Of a stretch of 64,000 nt of DNA, positions 1 through 12,559 are shown in pieces. Positions within the stretch are counted from its first letter, which is position 1; the number at the start of each line of letters is the position of its first letter. The notes under the pieces were generated by a model. The model was not told where the DNA came from. It saw only the letters and a program-made list of their open reading frames with translations, and searched no databases. Made by a program: the position numbers and the translations under genes. This DNA comes from Membranipora membranacea (lineage: Eukaryota; Bryozoa; Gymnolaemata; Cheilostomatida; Membraniporidae). Location: positions 10,418,001 to 10,482,000 of the forward strand of contig OU612073.1 in assembly GCA_914767715.1 (NCBI GenBank), in the 5' to 3' direction.

Positions 1-669
1 ACCAGGGCAATATTTTAAAAAAGGGCTCAATTTAAACCGTAATATGAATGCAGCCACTGGCCTTGTCATTTTTTTGGTTACTCAGGAATTTAATTTCTAA
101 ATGGTGATAAAATACCAAGGACTTCAGTACAGATATTAGCTCATTGACTATGCAGCAGAATTTTTCACGTGTGTTATTAGGGATGGGCATCATAGTTTGA
201 CCCCCCCCCCCCAGACTTTTGGCGCCTCTCCCCTGCCTGATGCCCTCTTGCCCGGTCATCATAATCCTTTACGCTCCCAGCATAATAATATCATTACGTC
301 AGTGTTTTTCAGCTATATAAATCTTTGGAGGATTAAATTCTGTAAAAAATCACCTCAGCAATACATATTCCTGAAAAATTTAAACTCAAACCATTTATGT
401 GTATTTTTAAAATGCTATACTGGAGCTGGCATTATATATTCAGCATCCGGTCTCAGGCTTGTCTTGCTGTAAAATAGGAAAAATTGTATTAATAGGGAAT
501 CTGAATGGATGAAAATGTCCAACCTATGCCATGTGTCAGAAGCATATAAAGTGAGGATGGTATGGCATAAAAAGCTCTCCCTCAAGCACTCTATACTTGG
601 TTGTGTGATAACTCTCAACACCTAGCGCAAGTTTTAGGCGTTGCTGTAGACAGCACTCGATCCTTCAGT
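1..669. other. Left flank, no gene recognised
   Basis: AT-rich sequence with a run of C around 200-212. No reading frame here has family resemblance or convincing splice signals. It lies outside the inverted duplication that starts near 670. Confidence 0.5.
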
Positions 670-2320
670 AATCAGTAATGTTTAGTATTGAAACTCGAAA
701 TTGAGGCATCTGACGATCTTGTGATCGATCTATGAGGTAAACTTTGATGATGATGATGATTATGATGATGATAAAAGAGAAATCAAAATACCAACATATG
801 TCTGTATATTTTTGAAAAATGCTATACTATATCCAGCCATTGCACCATTGATGATGAATGATGACACACATGTCAGTTCACGCACTGTAAAACACAAATT
901 TGTCAAACAAGGAAATGAGCCACCATATTTTAAAATGAGCCATAGGTTGGGCACTAGTGCCCTAGAGAAGTAAGGTATCCACAGAAGAAAGAATCCCCAT
1001 TTCACACGCTTATTATATTATTATATTATTCACATAAATTATGGTGCAGCTATTGCAGCCTCTGCTGGTACTCGTGCTCGTATTAAGCAGAGTGCGTGTA
1101 CCAGCAACCGCAACTTTTACAGTTAGTGATAGAATACAAATCAGCCAATAGTCTAGCTGAAATTTGTTCACCCTCTGCACCTCATATTGATCTCCATCTC
1201 TTATTTATTTATTGTTTTATAAGGCAACCAGCTATCATGCGGGGAATTTACGAGAGTAAGTTTTTGTCCTCCAGTGGCGGAGTGATATTGCAAAAATCGA
1301 GGTGACACAGTTTTTTTGATATTCTTTCGCTACCACAGGGTGAACCAAATTGTTCGCTAGGGATTTGCTATGCTTATTTTATTTAAGCCATTGACTGTAG
1401 CTGAATGCTGAAAACTTTAACATGACAACAATATTTCATAACAGTAATAAGTCATGCTTATATTGTTTAATCTTTCACATGCAAACATTAAAAACACCAG
1501 TTAAAATAAGTGGTATCTCATCATTGTTGGTGGACCAGTTTGGACGTCATCCAATAATTCTACCATCTCTGCAGTGTTGGTAAGTACAAAATAAACCGTT
1601 GCATAAAATTTAGAAATCATATTTTCTGCCTGGTTTTGAGCCTTGTATTGAATAGACTTTTTATACTAGCTGTGTGCCAAGGTTTAACGCATCCATAATC
1701 TGGACTAGAAAGCGGTGAGTTGTAGCTTGTTTTGTCTTGCTTTTTACATCAACCAGTTAAAGATCCGTGGATGTTTAGGCCAATCCTATGGGACTTCATG
1801 GTAAAATTTAGAGGTTGTTCTTGTCACAAAACTTGTACTTGTAATGATTTTATCAAGGGTGATCAAGTCAATTATACAAGGTCACTGCTAATAATAATCG
1901 GCAATGAAGGAGCATCGGTCATTATTCACTAATAAATCTTATATGAGGAGGAGCGACCTTGATACCAACTGTAGCATCCTTAATCGTGACCCAATAGAAC
2001 CACACTGACATGATACTCACTATTATATTATGATATATTATATCTCTGATTGGTAAAGTCAATTTAGTTTGAGAACCTCATGTGTGCCCGGCCTCGCCTC
2101 TTATTCCGAAACAAATATGTAGCGGAGTCGTCACACCAATTTCCTTGTGATAGTACTCAAGCTTTTTCAGTCAATGATATACATCCAATTCAGGAATCCG
2201 CTACATGTCGCTTATGTAATTTTTTTGCCAATGCTATATGCTTTGCCAATCACGATTCGCCAATCACATTTTACCAAGGACATTTCGCCTGATCAGTGTG
2301 GTATAGAACAGCACTAGAGA

Positions 2321-2336
2321 TATGTATATATATACT
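2321..2336 (+). promoter_or_regulatory. TATA-like element upstream of the PPSY membrane-protein gene
   Basis: An alternating TATATATA tract lies about 80-95 bp before the ATG at 2,415. An equivalent tract sits at the matching place in the right-arm copy (about 41,832-41,850 on the opposite strand), so it has survived in both copies. Assignment as a TATA box is inference. Confidence 0.35.
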
Positions 2337-2414
2337 CTGTGATAGCACAGTACACACTTACAAGCCAGCTCTCAGTAGCATTATTATATTTTACTACAGA
2401 AGTACGACTCGATA

Positions 2415-3445
2415 ATGGAGAGTTTGATAATAACAGCCATTGGAGTGGGGTCTGTAGGAGTTATGTTGGTGATCTGGTCTGTTATAGCGCTGCTCTATAG
2501 TCGATCTTGCTCAGCTGGTTGGAATTCAAACACAAGCTATCAGACACCTGATACTAGTAAGTTTGTCATACAAACAATCTGATTACACTAAAAGAGTAAA
2601 TATTAGCTAGAGATTAATCTTGCTTGTGTGGGGTGACTTAATGTTAGCTAGCACCAATTTTCACTACAGAAGGTTGATATTTATAACTAGTAATGAGGTT
2701 TAGTAAAAAAAGCTATGAATTACACTATTTCAGGCCTGTAAGAAATGGCAAACATATCCTGTTGTGAATACTCTATTGTTTTAGGGTAATTATGGCTTTG
2801 ACCTTGTGGCAAGTGCCAAAGGATAGCATAACCCTAAAAAAGTCATCATGAAGGGAAAAAACTATAGGGTGATTTTATAAGTCATTAGGCCTACTGTTAG
2901 ATTTTATCGATTTAATTTTTTCATGAAAAAGAAGAAATGAAAGATCAGAGACGCTCTCATTTGATGATTCTCATATTTTACTTTGGCTCTTATAGGAAGC
3001 AGCTTTTACCCAAATGATCCCATCTTTTTTCGATATTGCGTCCTCGCCATTGAGACAACAAATATTTCGCCGCCAATGCTCCGGGATGTGGCGTGTGAAG
3101 AAGATCAGATTAAATTGATTTTTTGTTATCAATCATCCCTATATTTTTGAAGATTTGAATGAATTTATGCCGGATACTGCGAATACAAGGACTGTGATAG
3201 TAATAGAAAGAAGAAACAAAGGTTCACAGCCTGAGATATGGATCAGTTCTAGAGACCAGAGTGTGGACGATGGCTGCACTAGCAGCATGAATAATGCAGC
3301 ACCACCATCGTACGAACAATGCAGAGATACACGTGACTTTGTTGATGTTAGTACAGAACCAACAGATGAGAGATGCACTCTCCATCAGGAAAATCTTAAT
3401 CCTAATACTCGAACAAACAAAAATGCAGATGTCATCACGGATTGA
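2415..3445 (+). CDS. Small single-pass membrane protein with PPSY motif, left-arm copy
   Basis: Two exons, 2,415-2,556 and 3,153-3,445, join in phase 1 across GTAAGT and a pyrimidine-rich ...TTTTTGAAG acceptor to give about 144 residues. Residues 5-29 are strongly hydrophobic (ITAIGVGSVGVMLVIWSVIALL), followed by YSR and a cysteine, so one membrane segment with a short extracellular or lumenal N-terminus is likely. The rest is polar and acidic and holds APPSYEQC, a PPxY motif. Known PPxY proteins bind WW domains, often of Nedd4-type ubiquitin ligases; that role here is inference. No signal peptide separate from the membrane segment is seen. The start is the first ATG after the TATA-like tract. 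The exon lengths (142 and 293 bp) are identical in the inverted copy at 40,719-41,752, and both copies are open. I do not recognise an orthologue. Confidence 0.75.
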
Positions 3446-3711
3446 GCTCAAATATAAACATTGAGAGTCCTCCATCGAGTTTGAGTTTTTTATGTTCAGG
3501 TGGAGTCTATAGTTAAGTTATATCTGGAGGAGCTAGTTTGGGGTGACTTATGGTTAGCTAACAACAATTTTCATTTGTTAAACTTGGTTTGATATTGTTG
3601 CATTTTTCTTTTGTTTAAGGTTTTTTTAAATTTTCAAGTTTAAGATTTTTTTTAAGTTTTGAGATGAAGCTCTTTAAGTTTTTAAGGTTTTTTTGATTTA
3701 AGTTTTTCTCT

Positions 3712-3717
3712 AATAAA
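3712..3717 (+). promoter_or_regulatory. Polyadenylation signal AATAAA of the left PPSY gene
   Basis: AATAAA about 270 bp after the stop codon. The matching TTTATT is kept at 40,427-40,432 in the right-arm copy. Confidence 0.5.
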
Positions 3718-3867
3718 TCATTCAGTACACATTTGAAAATATTTTTATGCATAATCATACTTTCTCACTGTAAGCATCTCAATTTCTTTACCTATTTAAA
3801 AAAGATAAGTTTCCTCATTATTTTTGCAAAGGATAGTTTCATTGTTGATTTTGACTCTGATGGTGAT

Positions 3868-4145
3868 AGCGAAGTGATTGTTCACAGGTCAATTTAGAAT
3901 ACTGCTCTAATTCCATTAACAGCCTGTGGCCAGTTTCAACTGATTTCCACTCATAGTTGGGGAGAGAAGGTACTAAAAAGGTAATATTTTAATATTTTAG
4001 TACCGTCTTACCCCATCTTTGAGTGAAAATCAGCTAGAAACCAAGGCCACAGCCCACAGAATGTTGATGTAATTAGAGCAGTATTCTAACTGTGAACTCT
4101 AGAATGATAACTAGAATCTGATTTTGTCACAACCACTTCAAAGAC
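3868..4145. repeat. Foldback (long inverted repeat) element
   Basis: The sequence folds on an axis near 3,995. TTAGAATACTGCTCTAATT near 3,894 returns in reverse complement near 4,089, and similarity continues outward through TTCACAG and inward through GGTACTAAAAA. The same hairpin recurs in the right arm (about 39,950-40,230) and in the dispersed copy (about 35,850-36,138). It looks like a MITE or foldback element, or the end of the larger repeat. No coding capacity. Confidence 0.65.
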
Positions 4146-5321
4146 TATGTCAATCGAAGCGTGTACTTGCAATGATCACCTTTTTGCAGCAAACTGATAT
4201 ACAATCATAAACTATCCATTGTCTCTGCTATAACTTACTGCTGTTAGAACAGAAAATAATATCACTGGAGATTTTACGCCTGCAAACAACAGTTCAAATG
4301 CTTTTGAAGATATATGGACTAATTAGTCATGTTTAATTGGGGGTTCAAAGGAATATATTATCTTTTTAACGGAACTGACACTATTTAATTGGTGTTTTCC
4401 AAATTGTTTCGATTAAAACAACACCGGATTAATTTTTGATGGGAGGCCTAAATTGTAAAAGAATATACTGAGATTGACACATGATATTGTTACCAGGAAA
4501 ACTGGCCACTTCCTACACTTGCTTTTATTGGGTCTGGTCATTGTCTGAACGTAAATATCATGGATTGTTTTCAGATTAATTGTAGAATGCCTGCCAGACA
4601 TACTTAATCAATCCATTGAAATCGTTTAAAAGCAGTGATTTTTATAACTGAATGCACATAAAATTTACAGCGAAGACCATAATCTCATTTATGTCTTTTA
4701 TTGTTTTGTGTTGTGGCTTAAAAATTCCACACGGCACAAGCAGATTGGATTAGCATCCTGCACAGGCCCAAGGTAAAAGTAGAATAAATGGTTTCAAGAA
4801 ACAAATTGAAACTTGTTATTGAGAATTGAGTAAAAATATTCAGTAAACATTTCATTGTCTGAACTTTGAATTTTTCACATACATCACTGTAGCACCATGT
4901 CCATTCTGTCTCTTAGGCAATGTGGGAAAAACCACTTTGGCGTCATAAACCTTCATGAAACATACAAATTAAAATAAACATGCTGCTGTCCTCTGTTACA
5001 CTACACCAAACATACACAAAATTAAAACTTAATTAAAGAGCAAACATTGAAAACGCACATTGTCCCATGGCGGCCACTGGTTTTTTTTACAAAATAGTAT
5101 AACTACTATTTTGCACACCCAAACCTAAAAATATCTTATGATCATTTGTTAAATGGAACTGAATACAAGTGTTAGATGCAGCAAACGATTGACCGTACAA
5201 AAAAATTAGAGGGACACACACAGTCAAAATCTTCGACAACGGGGATAACAAATTTTATTTCCGAAAAGTGCGACAGTACAAAACTAAAGGTCAATCACAT
5301 ATCATATAAAGACACAGTGCA

Positions 5322-6495
5322 ATAAATAACTAGTTAATATTCAACAAATACATTTCTGTACAGGATCTTGGGCTGAAACCATATAGATCATAACAGATCA
5401 TAATCTTGATTGGAAATACTATAAGAATATGACACATAGCAATAGTTAGTTAGTTATCTATTTTATTTCGTATACAAATGTACAGAAAAAGCCTCTATTT
5501 GCAGGCATAATATTTTGAACAACATTTTGGAAAATTCTAGTGTTACTGCATTATTGTATGCTTTTATATTTGTTTTTAAAAATTGTTATGGGGAGGGTCA
5601 CTCCTGTGGACATTATTATCCTTGTTTTGAATGACCATGTAAATGTCCTTTGCTTGATTTCTGTCACCCCCGTGACTCCATCTCCTCTCCAAGTCTTTCT
5701 CTAATCAGATGCATGCATCAACCATAGCAAGAGACACGGAGTGATATTTCTTTCATTGAGATCCTAGATCAAGCTCAAAATTCCTGCCCTCACCATTGAT
5801 CACGTCAGATAGGTTCTGGTGGCCTCAAACTGGAACCGTCTCATATTCATTGATCTATATGTGCTGGTATGGACTGCTGTGCTGTCAGGTAGTTATCAGT
5901 TACTAGACTTCACTTCATGCGGATGAGTCCCTAATCATCTCACAAGTGTACTATGACCGAAACCGTTCCCTCCAACGTCATTGACATATTAAGATATCAA
6001 GATATTATGGCTGTTCTGTTCACTCCTCACCTATAGAACTGAATGTTCATGGGAAGCCAAGTGTCTTTGGTACGTTACTGCATGCCTGCTCCTTCTGTAC
6101 CATTTATGTGCTTTCTTGACCATGCTTTACCTGGGTAGAAGACAGAGTCACAACTGGTCACATCAATCTTGCAGTGGACATCCCATGCATAGATTCTCCT
6201 TTGATTTTTCATCCATAGTGGATGGCTAGTTGATTGTTATTTCATGTTTATTATAAACTCTAGTGGGCACTCTTCAGCTCTGCATTGATAGCTTTAGCTG
6301 ATGGTCTACTATGTGTGTTAACTTCCTTGATTTATTCCTGATTTTGGCAATCTCCAAAAAGTCCAGCCATCTTGCTTTGACCTTGTCCAATTTTCATAGC
6401 AATAAATAACTAATTAATATTCAACCAACACATTTCTGTACCAGACCCTGGGCCGAAACCATAAAAATTAGAAATACCATAAAAATATGACACTT
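5322..6495. mobile_element. Decayed mobile element bounded by about 115-bp direct repeats
   Basis: A segment beginning CAATAAATAACTA at 5,322 recurs with substitutions at about 6,402; both copies run through the CATTTCTGTAC and GAAACCATA motifs to an AATATGACAC end. The roughly 960 bp between them is less AT-rich than its surroundings. Read on the minus strand it gives protein-like stretches broken by many stops, as in an old transposase or retroelement body. Superfamily not assigned. The segment is absent from the right arm. Confidence 0.4.
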
Positions 6496-7577
6496 GTCAA
6501 AAATAATTACCTTTGCTAAGACTAAGGGTGAGGCCTAGGTCACCAGACATCATAACACAAATTACACTGGTTTCTGATTATCTTTTATCTGGTCATAAGT
6601 TCCATTGTCATCCACATGTTGTCAATTTGAATAGCTGTGGTGATCTGTTTCGGCATGATTATTATAAGCTTGATCTGCTGGTTGTGAGAGCTGTGCTGCT
6701 TGTTCGCTGACTTCGAATTTGGTGATATGAGAACCAAGGACTTTAGAGTTATAGATATGAAATCGAATCAGGGCGATAGTGTAGTAGAGTATGCATTGAG
6801 ATTTAACCCAGCATGCTGTGCAGACAGGAAAACACCATTAACCCCACATAATCTGTAAAACAAAACAAAGCAAAATTAGTTTAAATTCAATTATTACCAA
6901 GAGCTTAAACTAAGACCCAACAGAAACGTACTTAAACATTTCAGTGTAGGGTTAAAGCTCAAACATCATAGGTTATCATTATTGAAATTTATTTAGACAC
7001 AGGCTATATGGTGATGGAAAATAGTAATATTGTAATAAATAGAGCGAATAATACACTGAGGGCGTATTGAAAAATAACAAAACATTATCACAGGGCCATG
7101 AGAAATCTGGGCACGTGAAACAACCCGTGGAGAATCACACAACGGGAAAAACAACAGAAGTCACAAAACCTCTTCAAAATAACGGCAGAGTCACGAGATC
7201 TTTGAGCACGTGAAACAACCCTAGAAAGATTGCGAAATTAGATAACCAACATATTGCACCATAGAAAACAAGTGCCCTTGACTCCATAAGTTATTCGAAA
7301 ATAACAAGAACTAGAAGTCACAAAACATCATCAAAATAACCACAAAGTGACAAGATCTTTGGGCATGTGTAACAACATGGAAAAGCATTATGACGTCACA
7401 TAAAAAGCAACTTTGGGCTCATCAAAATATATTATTTTCAACCTAAAATTAGGATGAACTATGTCTCTAAGAATGATTGTAACCTGTTTTGAACTTTCTA
7501 GTAATCAATGTAGCGCAGGCATCCACTTTGCTAAAAACAGCCTTTTCGGCCTCATTTCTCAGATAAAATGACGCAAC
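6496..7577. repeat. Left-arm-specific stretch with degenerate internal repeats
   Basis: No gene recognised. Between about 7,090 and 7,400 a phrase of the type GGCACGTGAAACAACCC appears three times (near 7,110, 7,205 and 7,360) with flanking similarity, so an old tandem repeat of roughly 100-150 bp is likely. Confidence 0.35.
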
Positions 7578-7660
7578 GTAATCCAATCAATCAACCAATC
7601 ACGTTTTTGATGAGTAATTAGCGATCAGTAGCTCAGCAGCTTTCCAACAGTATATAAAAT
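7578..7660 (+). promoter_or_regulatory. Possible promoter: CCAAT motifs followed by TATATAAAA
   Basis: ATCCAATC and ACCAATCAC at about 7,580-7,604 are followed about 50 bp later by TATATAAAA at 7,651. A GGGTAAGATC donor-like site lies at about 8,183 after repetitive, non-coding sequence, so a non-coding first exon is conceivable. No downstream coding exon was found. Confidence 0.2.
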
Positions 7661-7904
7661 GTCCAAATCGGTCAACGCTGGTATCATAACCTTAATGACG
7701 AAATTAAGGCAAAAACCAATAACAAGGTTAACACTTTTACGCCTGTAAATGCAAACATTGCACAATAACAGGACTGCAAACCAGCACTATAAGAGCCTGA
7801 TGGACGCTTGTAAAAATCAGCGCTAAGAGGCGGGTTCACGACGTACAGCAAAACATATTTAATCAGATAACCATCTGATTTAGTCAGCCCAAGGAGGCAC
7901 ATTC

Positions 7905-8150
7905 ACAGCGAGGAAAATTGTCTAAAATCATTTAGACACATTCAGCCAACAGAGCTTTTGACAAAATACAGAGAGTTACAAATACCGCATTTCAGCGAGG
8001 AACCAAGTCTAAGATAGTTTAGACATACACAGAGATACAGATACCGCAATTCACAAGCGAGGAAAATCGTCTAAAATCAATTAGACACAATTCAGCCAAT
8101 AGAGCTAAGACACAGAGTTACAGATACTGCTATTTACAGCAAGACGACAA
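7905..8150. repeat. Degenerate tandem repeat (GCGAGGAA...TTTAGACACA units)
   Basis: Three related units start near 7,908, 7,995 and 8,058. Each has a GCGAGGAA start, GTCTAAAAT, a TTAGACACA core and a GAGTTACAAATACCGC-type tail. No coding potential. Confidence 0.55.
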
Positions 8151-8390
8151 ATATCACACAGAATTCAAGGTCATTTGCACCAAGGGTAAGATCTTATTAT
8201 AAAGATTTTGAATGTTTATGTATTTTTATGACTAAGTGATAAATGCCAAGTTATTGTTAAAACAGTGATTGATTTATTGCCTGACGATTAGAATCATAGT
8301 TAGGAATACAACAAAGTTGTATTTCTTTTGTTTTAGTTGAGTTTATTATTATTATTATTATTATTCGTCTCGCAACACTTTTTGTCGCTT

Positions 8391-8702
8391 CTATAAGTCA
8401 AGAACTACCGGGCAGAATTTGCTGTTACTTGGTCACAACATAGCTCCATATGTTAAGATGAGAAATTGCGAAATGAAATTTTAAAATGTTATGTAATACT
8501 TGCTAATTACACTAATTAGTGAAGGAGGATTTGCCTTTTTTAACGTTTTTACCCAATTTCATTCTGTTATATGTCAAGAACTACTTGGCAGAATTCGATG
8601 ATATATGGTCACAACATAGTCCCATATGTCAAGATGAGAAATTGCAAAACGAAATTTTGAAATGTTATGTAATATTTTCTAATTACACTAATTAGTGGAG
8701 GA
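8391..8702. repeat. Two-copy tandem repeat, about 178-bp unit
   Basis: The block starting TCAAGAACTAC near 8,398 recurs at about 8,576, including GGTCACAACATAG, AAGATGAGAAATTGC and AATTACACTAATTAGTG. The copies differ at scattered sites. Confidence 0.7.
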
Positions 8703-8743
8703 TGTTTTTTCGATTTTCTTTTGGTGATATCTTGAGAACAAAT

Positions 8744-9250
8744 CATGCGATTGAGTTGAAACTTAGGATACAGAGGTTATGGCATATACCGAATCTTATG
8801 ACATCGTCAATTTTAATGTCACATGATCCGATATACAAAATGGCCGCCATAAACAGGAAGTGGCTGCCGATTAACAGTTCTTATCATGCGATTGAGTTAA
8901 AACTTGGGATATGGGGGTTATGACATATACCGAATCTTATGCCATCATCAATTTTAATGTCACATGATCCGATATACAAAATGGCCGCCATAAACAGGAA
9001 GTGGCTGCCGATTAACAGTTCTTATCATGCGATTGAGAGAAAACTTGGGATATGGGGGTAATGACATATACCGAATCTTATGACATCATCAATTCTTATG
9101 TCACATGACCCGATATACAAAATGGCCGCCATAAACAGGAAGTGGCTGCCGATTAACAGTTCTTAACATGCGATTGAGTTAAAACTTGGGATTTGGGGGT
9201 TATGACATATACCGAATCTTATGACATCATCGATTTTAATGTCACATGAC
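8744..9250. repeat. Tandem repeat, about 140-bp unit, 3.6 copies
   Basis: CATGCGATTGAG recurs near 8,744, 8,885, 9,026 and 9,167. Each unit contains GACATATACCGAATCTTATG and AAAATGGCCGCCATAAACAG. Copies are nearly identical, so the array is recent. The GCCGCCAT core resembles a YY1 site, which may be chance. Confidence 0.85.
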
Positions 9251-9720
9251 CTCGATATTCAAATCTATTGGTTGTATTCCTTTATATTTGCTTGCAAATA
9301 TGTTTACCGTTTCTAGTTATAGTTTGTTATTACTGTTGAAAATAAATCCTTGAGCAGTTCCACCGAGAATTGCGCCCAACACAAAACTAAACCAGTGCTC
9401 AGTAGTTGAGGCTAGCGCACATTGTACGATAGTAGCTCTACTTACCGCTCTTGTATTGTTGATCAACAGTTCAGTTGTGTTTTTGAAGTCTCTCTCTAAT
9501 AACCGAATTATCAGCAATTATAAGTCCAGATCTGCTACCATTGCATTTGCACTATTTGAACCATACATATCGCAGATTCTAAAACAGAAAATTGGAGGAT
9601 ATTTTATTATTTGGGATTTGAGCCAAGGAGTGAACAACTCCAAATTACAGTCCGATTAATCAAACACAAAATTCATTTACTATAAATAACATATTACATA
9701 ACACAATAAACACAAATTCC

Positions 9721-10080
9721 ATGCTGATACAAGGAACATAAAAAGGTGAATACTATTACAAATACGCCAAATATGGCCAAATTTAAACTTCATGAAAGCA
9801 AAAAAATTGTTAAACACAATTTCTGGGGGAAAAAACCTTGATCAGTTTTACAAAATGTGCCTAGTGAAGAGTTTTAGCATACAATTTTTTGCCATTTCTA
9901 AGAAAACGATGGTGCCAAGAAATTAGAATGTTTCAAAGATGTTATCCTATGAGGTGAGTTTCCCCTTAACAGTTTTACAAACGCCAAGTGAAGAATGTTG
10001 GCTGACAAGTGACCATTTTATTGCCTCTCCAAAGAAAACGATGGTGCCAGGAAATTTCAATAACAGGTTATACACCATTT
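9721..10080. repeat. Inverted duplication, left arm segment B
   Basis: Matches the reverse complement of about 37,835-38,030 through GTGACCATTTTATTG and CCAAATATGGCC motifs. The left copy contains an internal duplication of the CGATGGTGCC block (near 9,908 and 10,038); the right has a single copy. Confidence 0.7.
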
Positions 10081-10159
10081 TAGTATTCGGATTTCAAACT
10101 CTATGTGATCTTATAGGAGAAACATGTAGGTCAATTTTTTTTATTAGACAACGATAGAA

Positions 10160-11029
10160 TGTGACATTATATTTGGCGCCTACTCAGTTGAGGGCTCATG
10201 TTCAATGTATTTTTTTTTAAACGTTTATTGACAAGCAATCCTCATCATTAAAATAATGTTCTTCCAATTGTGCCAAGATAAAACAAAAATAAATAATATG
10301 GAATAAATAAATAACGAAGAAATATGGAAGATAAAGACTAACAATGAAAATGGTTATGTCTTAGACATGTAATACATGAATGCATATTGTCGGAATAACT
10401 TTAAATTGTTTGCAGACCTGATGTATGTGTGAATGTCTTTTATGAAGATACATTATCATGACATAGATGGTAAAAATCATTTATGATGGTGATAGCTCTC
10501 AGTTTAGGTCTTAAACATCAAGTTGTTGTTATAAAAAGTCATAAAATAGTTGAAAAAGCTAGACTGTCATTTGTTTGTTTGGCAACGTTTTGGTCTGAAT
10601 CTGTAAGCATTTCGAGAGGATATGTTTGGGGTTTGGTTAAAAACTATCCTGTGATGTAACGGGTGCCATTTATCATTTAAAGTGGTATTAAAATGTTTAC
10701 AACAAAGAGAGAAAATAAAATCATTAGCTTAGGTAATTGCAATGCTATACATCCTCCTCATATTCAAATTCAGGGAGGATAACCCTAAAGGCTGATCTAT
10801 GTACTCTGTACTCTCAAGTCTAGCCTTGCTGCCATCAGAGAGAAAGGTGTAAAATGCTGGCATAGCATAGCATGTAATTGATCTAACATTAGTTATATAA
10901 AAAATCTTCAGACCCATATTATCGAGAAAAGAACTGGTGTTGCATTATTATCATCTAAGTGATTTTGCAGGAGATGCCACTATTGTCCCTACAGACAGTT
11001 ATAGGCACTGAAACTTAGTTTTTATAAAA
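10160..11029. other. Left-arm insertion, content not recognised
   Basis: This stretch begins with a T-run near 10,208 and has no counterpart between segments B and C of the right arm, so it is probably an insertion. No gene, terminal repeat or tRNA-like box was recognised. Confidence 0.35.
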
Positions 11030-11970
11030 CTTTAAAATGCCATCCACTATTAACAGAGTAAAATATATTTTAAAGTATTATCGGTGAATGATATGTATTA
11101 TTGGCTGGGCAATGTCATATGGTCAATCACCTCCCATAATGATTCACACCCTCACTATTTGTGGTCTACGCTTGCGTACTTATATACGCTTGAATGGTTT
11201 TAGTCTTATATAAACTTTCCTGATCAGAATTTTTGGTTTTTTCAAGGCAAAAGAAGTCAAAATTATAAAATAATGCCATTAATGTTGTCAAGTTGTCATT
11301 CAGTGTCACATCCAGAATATCTAGAGTTTGGGGATTTCCCCCTTCTTTCTTAAAGTACTGAACAATTGACGTTATTTTTGACATCAATAAAAATATAACT
11401 TAGATTTATCATATTATGTAAAGAAATGTAGTAAGAGCTCCATCCTGTGCACCCTTCTAACTGTCAGACAATAGTAGCATTGTGAGATAACTGAAATGTA
11501 AAACATTACAGTGGTTGTCGGCTTTTGTAGTGCAAACTCTCCAAAGTTTACTGCCAAAACTTAATTGCCAACCATCACTGTACTGATGATAATAATGCTA
11601 GAAGAAGCAGGAAAATGATGAACTATAAAAACAACTGTCATTTAATTCTCAATGAGTTATCAATGATGATGATTTCCTCTCACTGAAATGTCGAGTCACC
11701 CTGGATATCCAGTAGAAGCTGAAAATGTACTTCAAACAAACCGTCATAGCACAGGTAATTATGTTACACAAATGACAACTTACAAGGTCTCTTTTACTAT
11801 TATCACAAATTGGATAAGGAGATTAGATTTCTAAATCCAAGGCGCCTCCCAGCTCAGATTGTGTCTAGCTTATCATGGTTATTATTTGATTTTTGCAATG
11901 GGACTTACCGAGCTGGAGTCATCCTCCTAACATCAATGTGTGGATAACTCCCAGTCTGATAAAGCACAGT
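11030..11970. repeat. Inverted duplication, left arm segment C
   Basis: Reverse-complement match to about 36,690-37,615. Shared landmarks are TAGTCTTATATAAACTTTCC, GGGGATTTCCCCCTTC, GTGGTTGTCGGCTTTT and GACTTACCGAGCTGGAGTCA-like sequence. Short reading frames in this segment differ between the arms and look non-coding. Confidence 0.8.
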
Positions 11971-11989
11971 TTATGTTAGTTTGACTTCT

Positions 11990-12095
11990 AAGTGACCCTC
12001 ATTAAAACAGACGCTGACAGAGAACGAAAAGCCGCACAGCCAAACCGTCTACAGATTCGAGATCAGCAGGCGTTGCTCCACCTTATGAGGTGAGT
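11990..12095 (+). pseudogene. Partial copy of the 33-kb pseudogene exon
   Basis: Direct-orientation copy of the second half of the exon at 33,074-33,267. The frame IKTDADRERKAA is intact to a GTGAGT donor at about 12,090, but the 5' half and the acceptor are missing. Function unknown. Confidence 0.6.
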
Positions 12096-12284
12096 TAGAA
12101 GCATATCTATTTTTCAATCTGGGCGAAAAAACCCCTAGCGTCCCCTCTTGGTATATTTTTGTGAATTTCTAGTCAGCATAATTACCCACCAGTTAATCAG
12201 AGGATTCCAATATTCCGCATTTTGAATAAGCCAAAGAGAGCTTGAACTGGTCTGAGTTTGATAAGGATCCGACAGACTTTTAAT

Positions 12285-12437
12285 TTTTTAATGCTGCCGT
12301 ATGGCATGTTTTTTTAGTGCAAAAGTGACCATCATTAAAATGTACGCTGAGTCGCTGACAGAGAACAAAATGCCGCAGAGCCAAACGGTCTACAGCTTCA
12401 TGATCAGCAGGAGTTGCTTCTCCTTATGAGGTGAGTT
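12285..12437 (+). pseudogene. Frameshifted copy of the 33-kb pseudogene exon
   Basis: Begins with the GCTGCCGTATGGCATGTTTT block and ends at a TATGAG|GTGAGTT junction like the other copies. A small insertion after the TGTACGCTGAG site moves the frame, so the protein is lost. Confidence 0.6.
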
Positions 12438-12559
12438 AGAAGCAAATCTATTTTTTGATCTGGACGAAATAAAAACCCTGGGGTCCCCCTGATATATTAT
12501 TGTGAATTTCAAGTCAGCATAATTACCCACCAGTTAACCAGAGGAAGTATCAAATTTCA

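Larger units (their letters stand above)
670..5165. repeat. Inverted duplication, left arm segment A
   Basis: Reading this segment against the reverse complement of about 38,020-43,545 gives continuous similarity with small indels. Anchors include the GATGATGATG run near 740 (CATCATCATC near 43,450), the whole membrane-protein gene, and the 4,400-5,160 block that also matches 33,640-34,430. Similarity fades near 670 and near 5,165. The right arm is longer because it carries a pentamer array and a 436-bp insertion that are absent here. Confidence 0.85.

Noticed and set aside
3155-3475. Opposite-strand frames over exon 2 of the PPSY gene (also at 40,713-41,025)
   Set aside because: Shadows of the conserved coding exon; the plus-frame exon has splice sites and a conserved motif, these do not.
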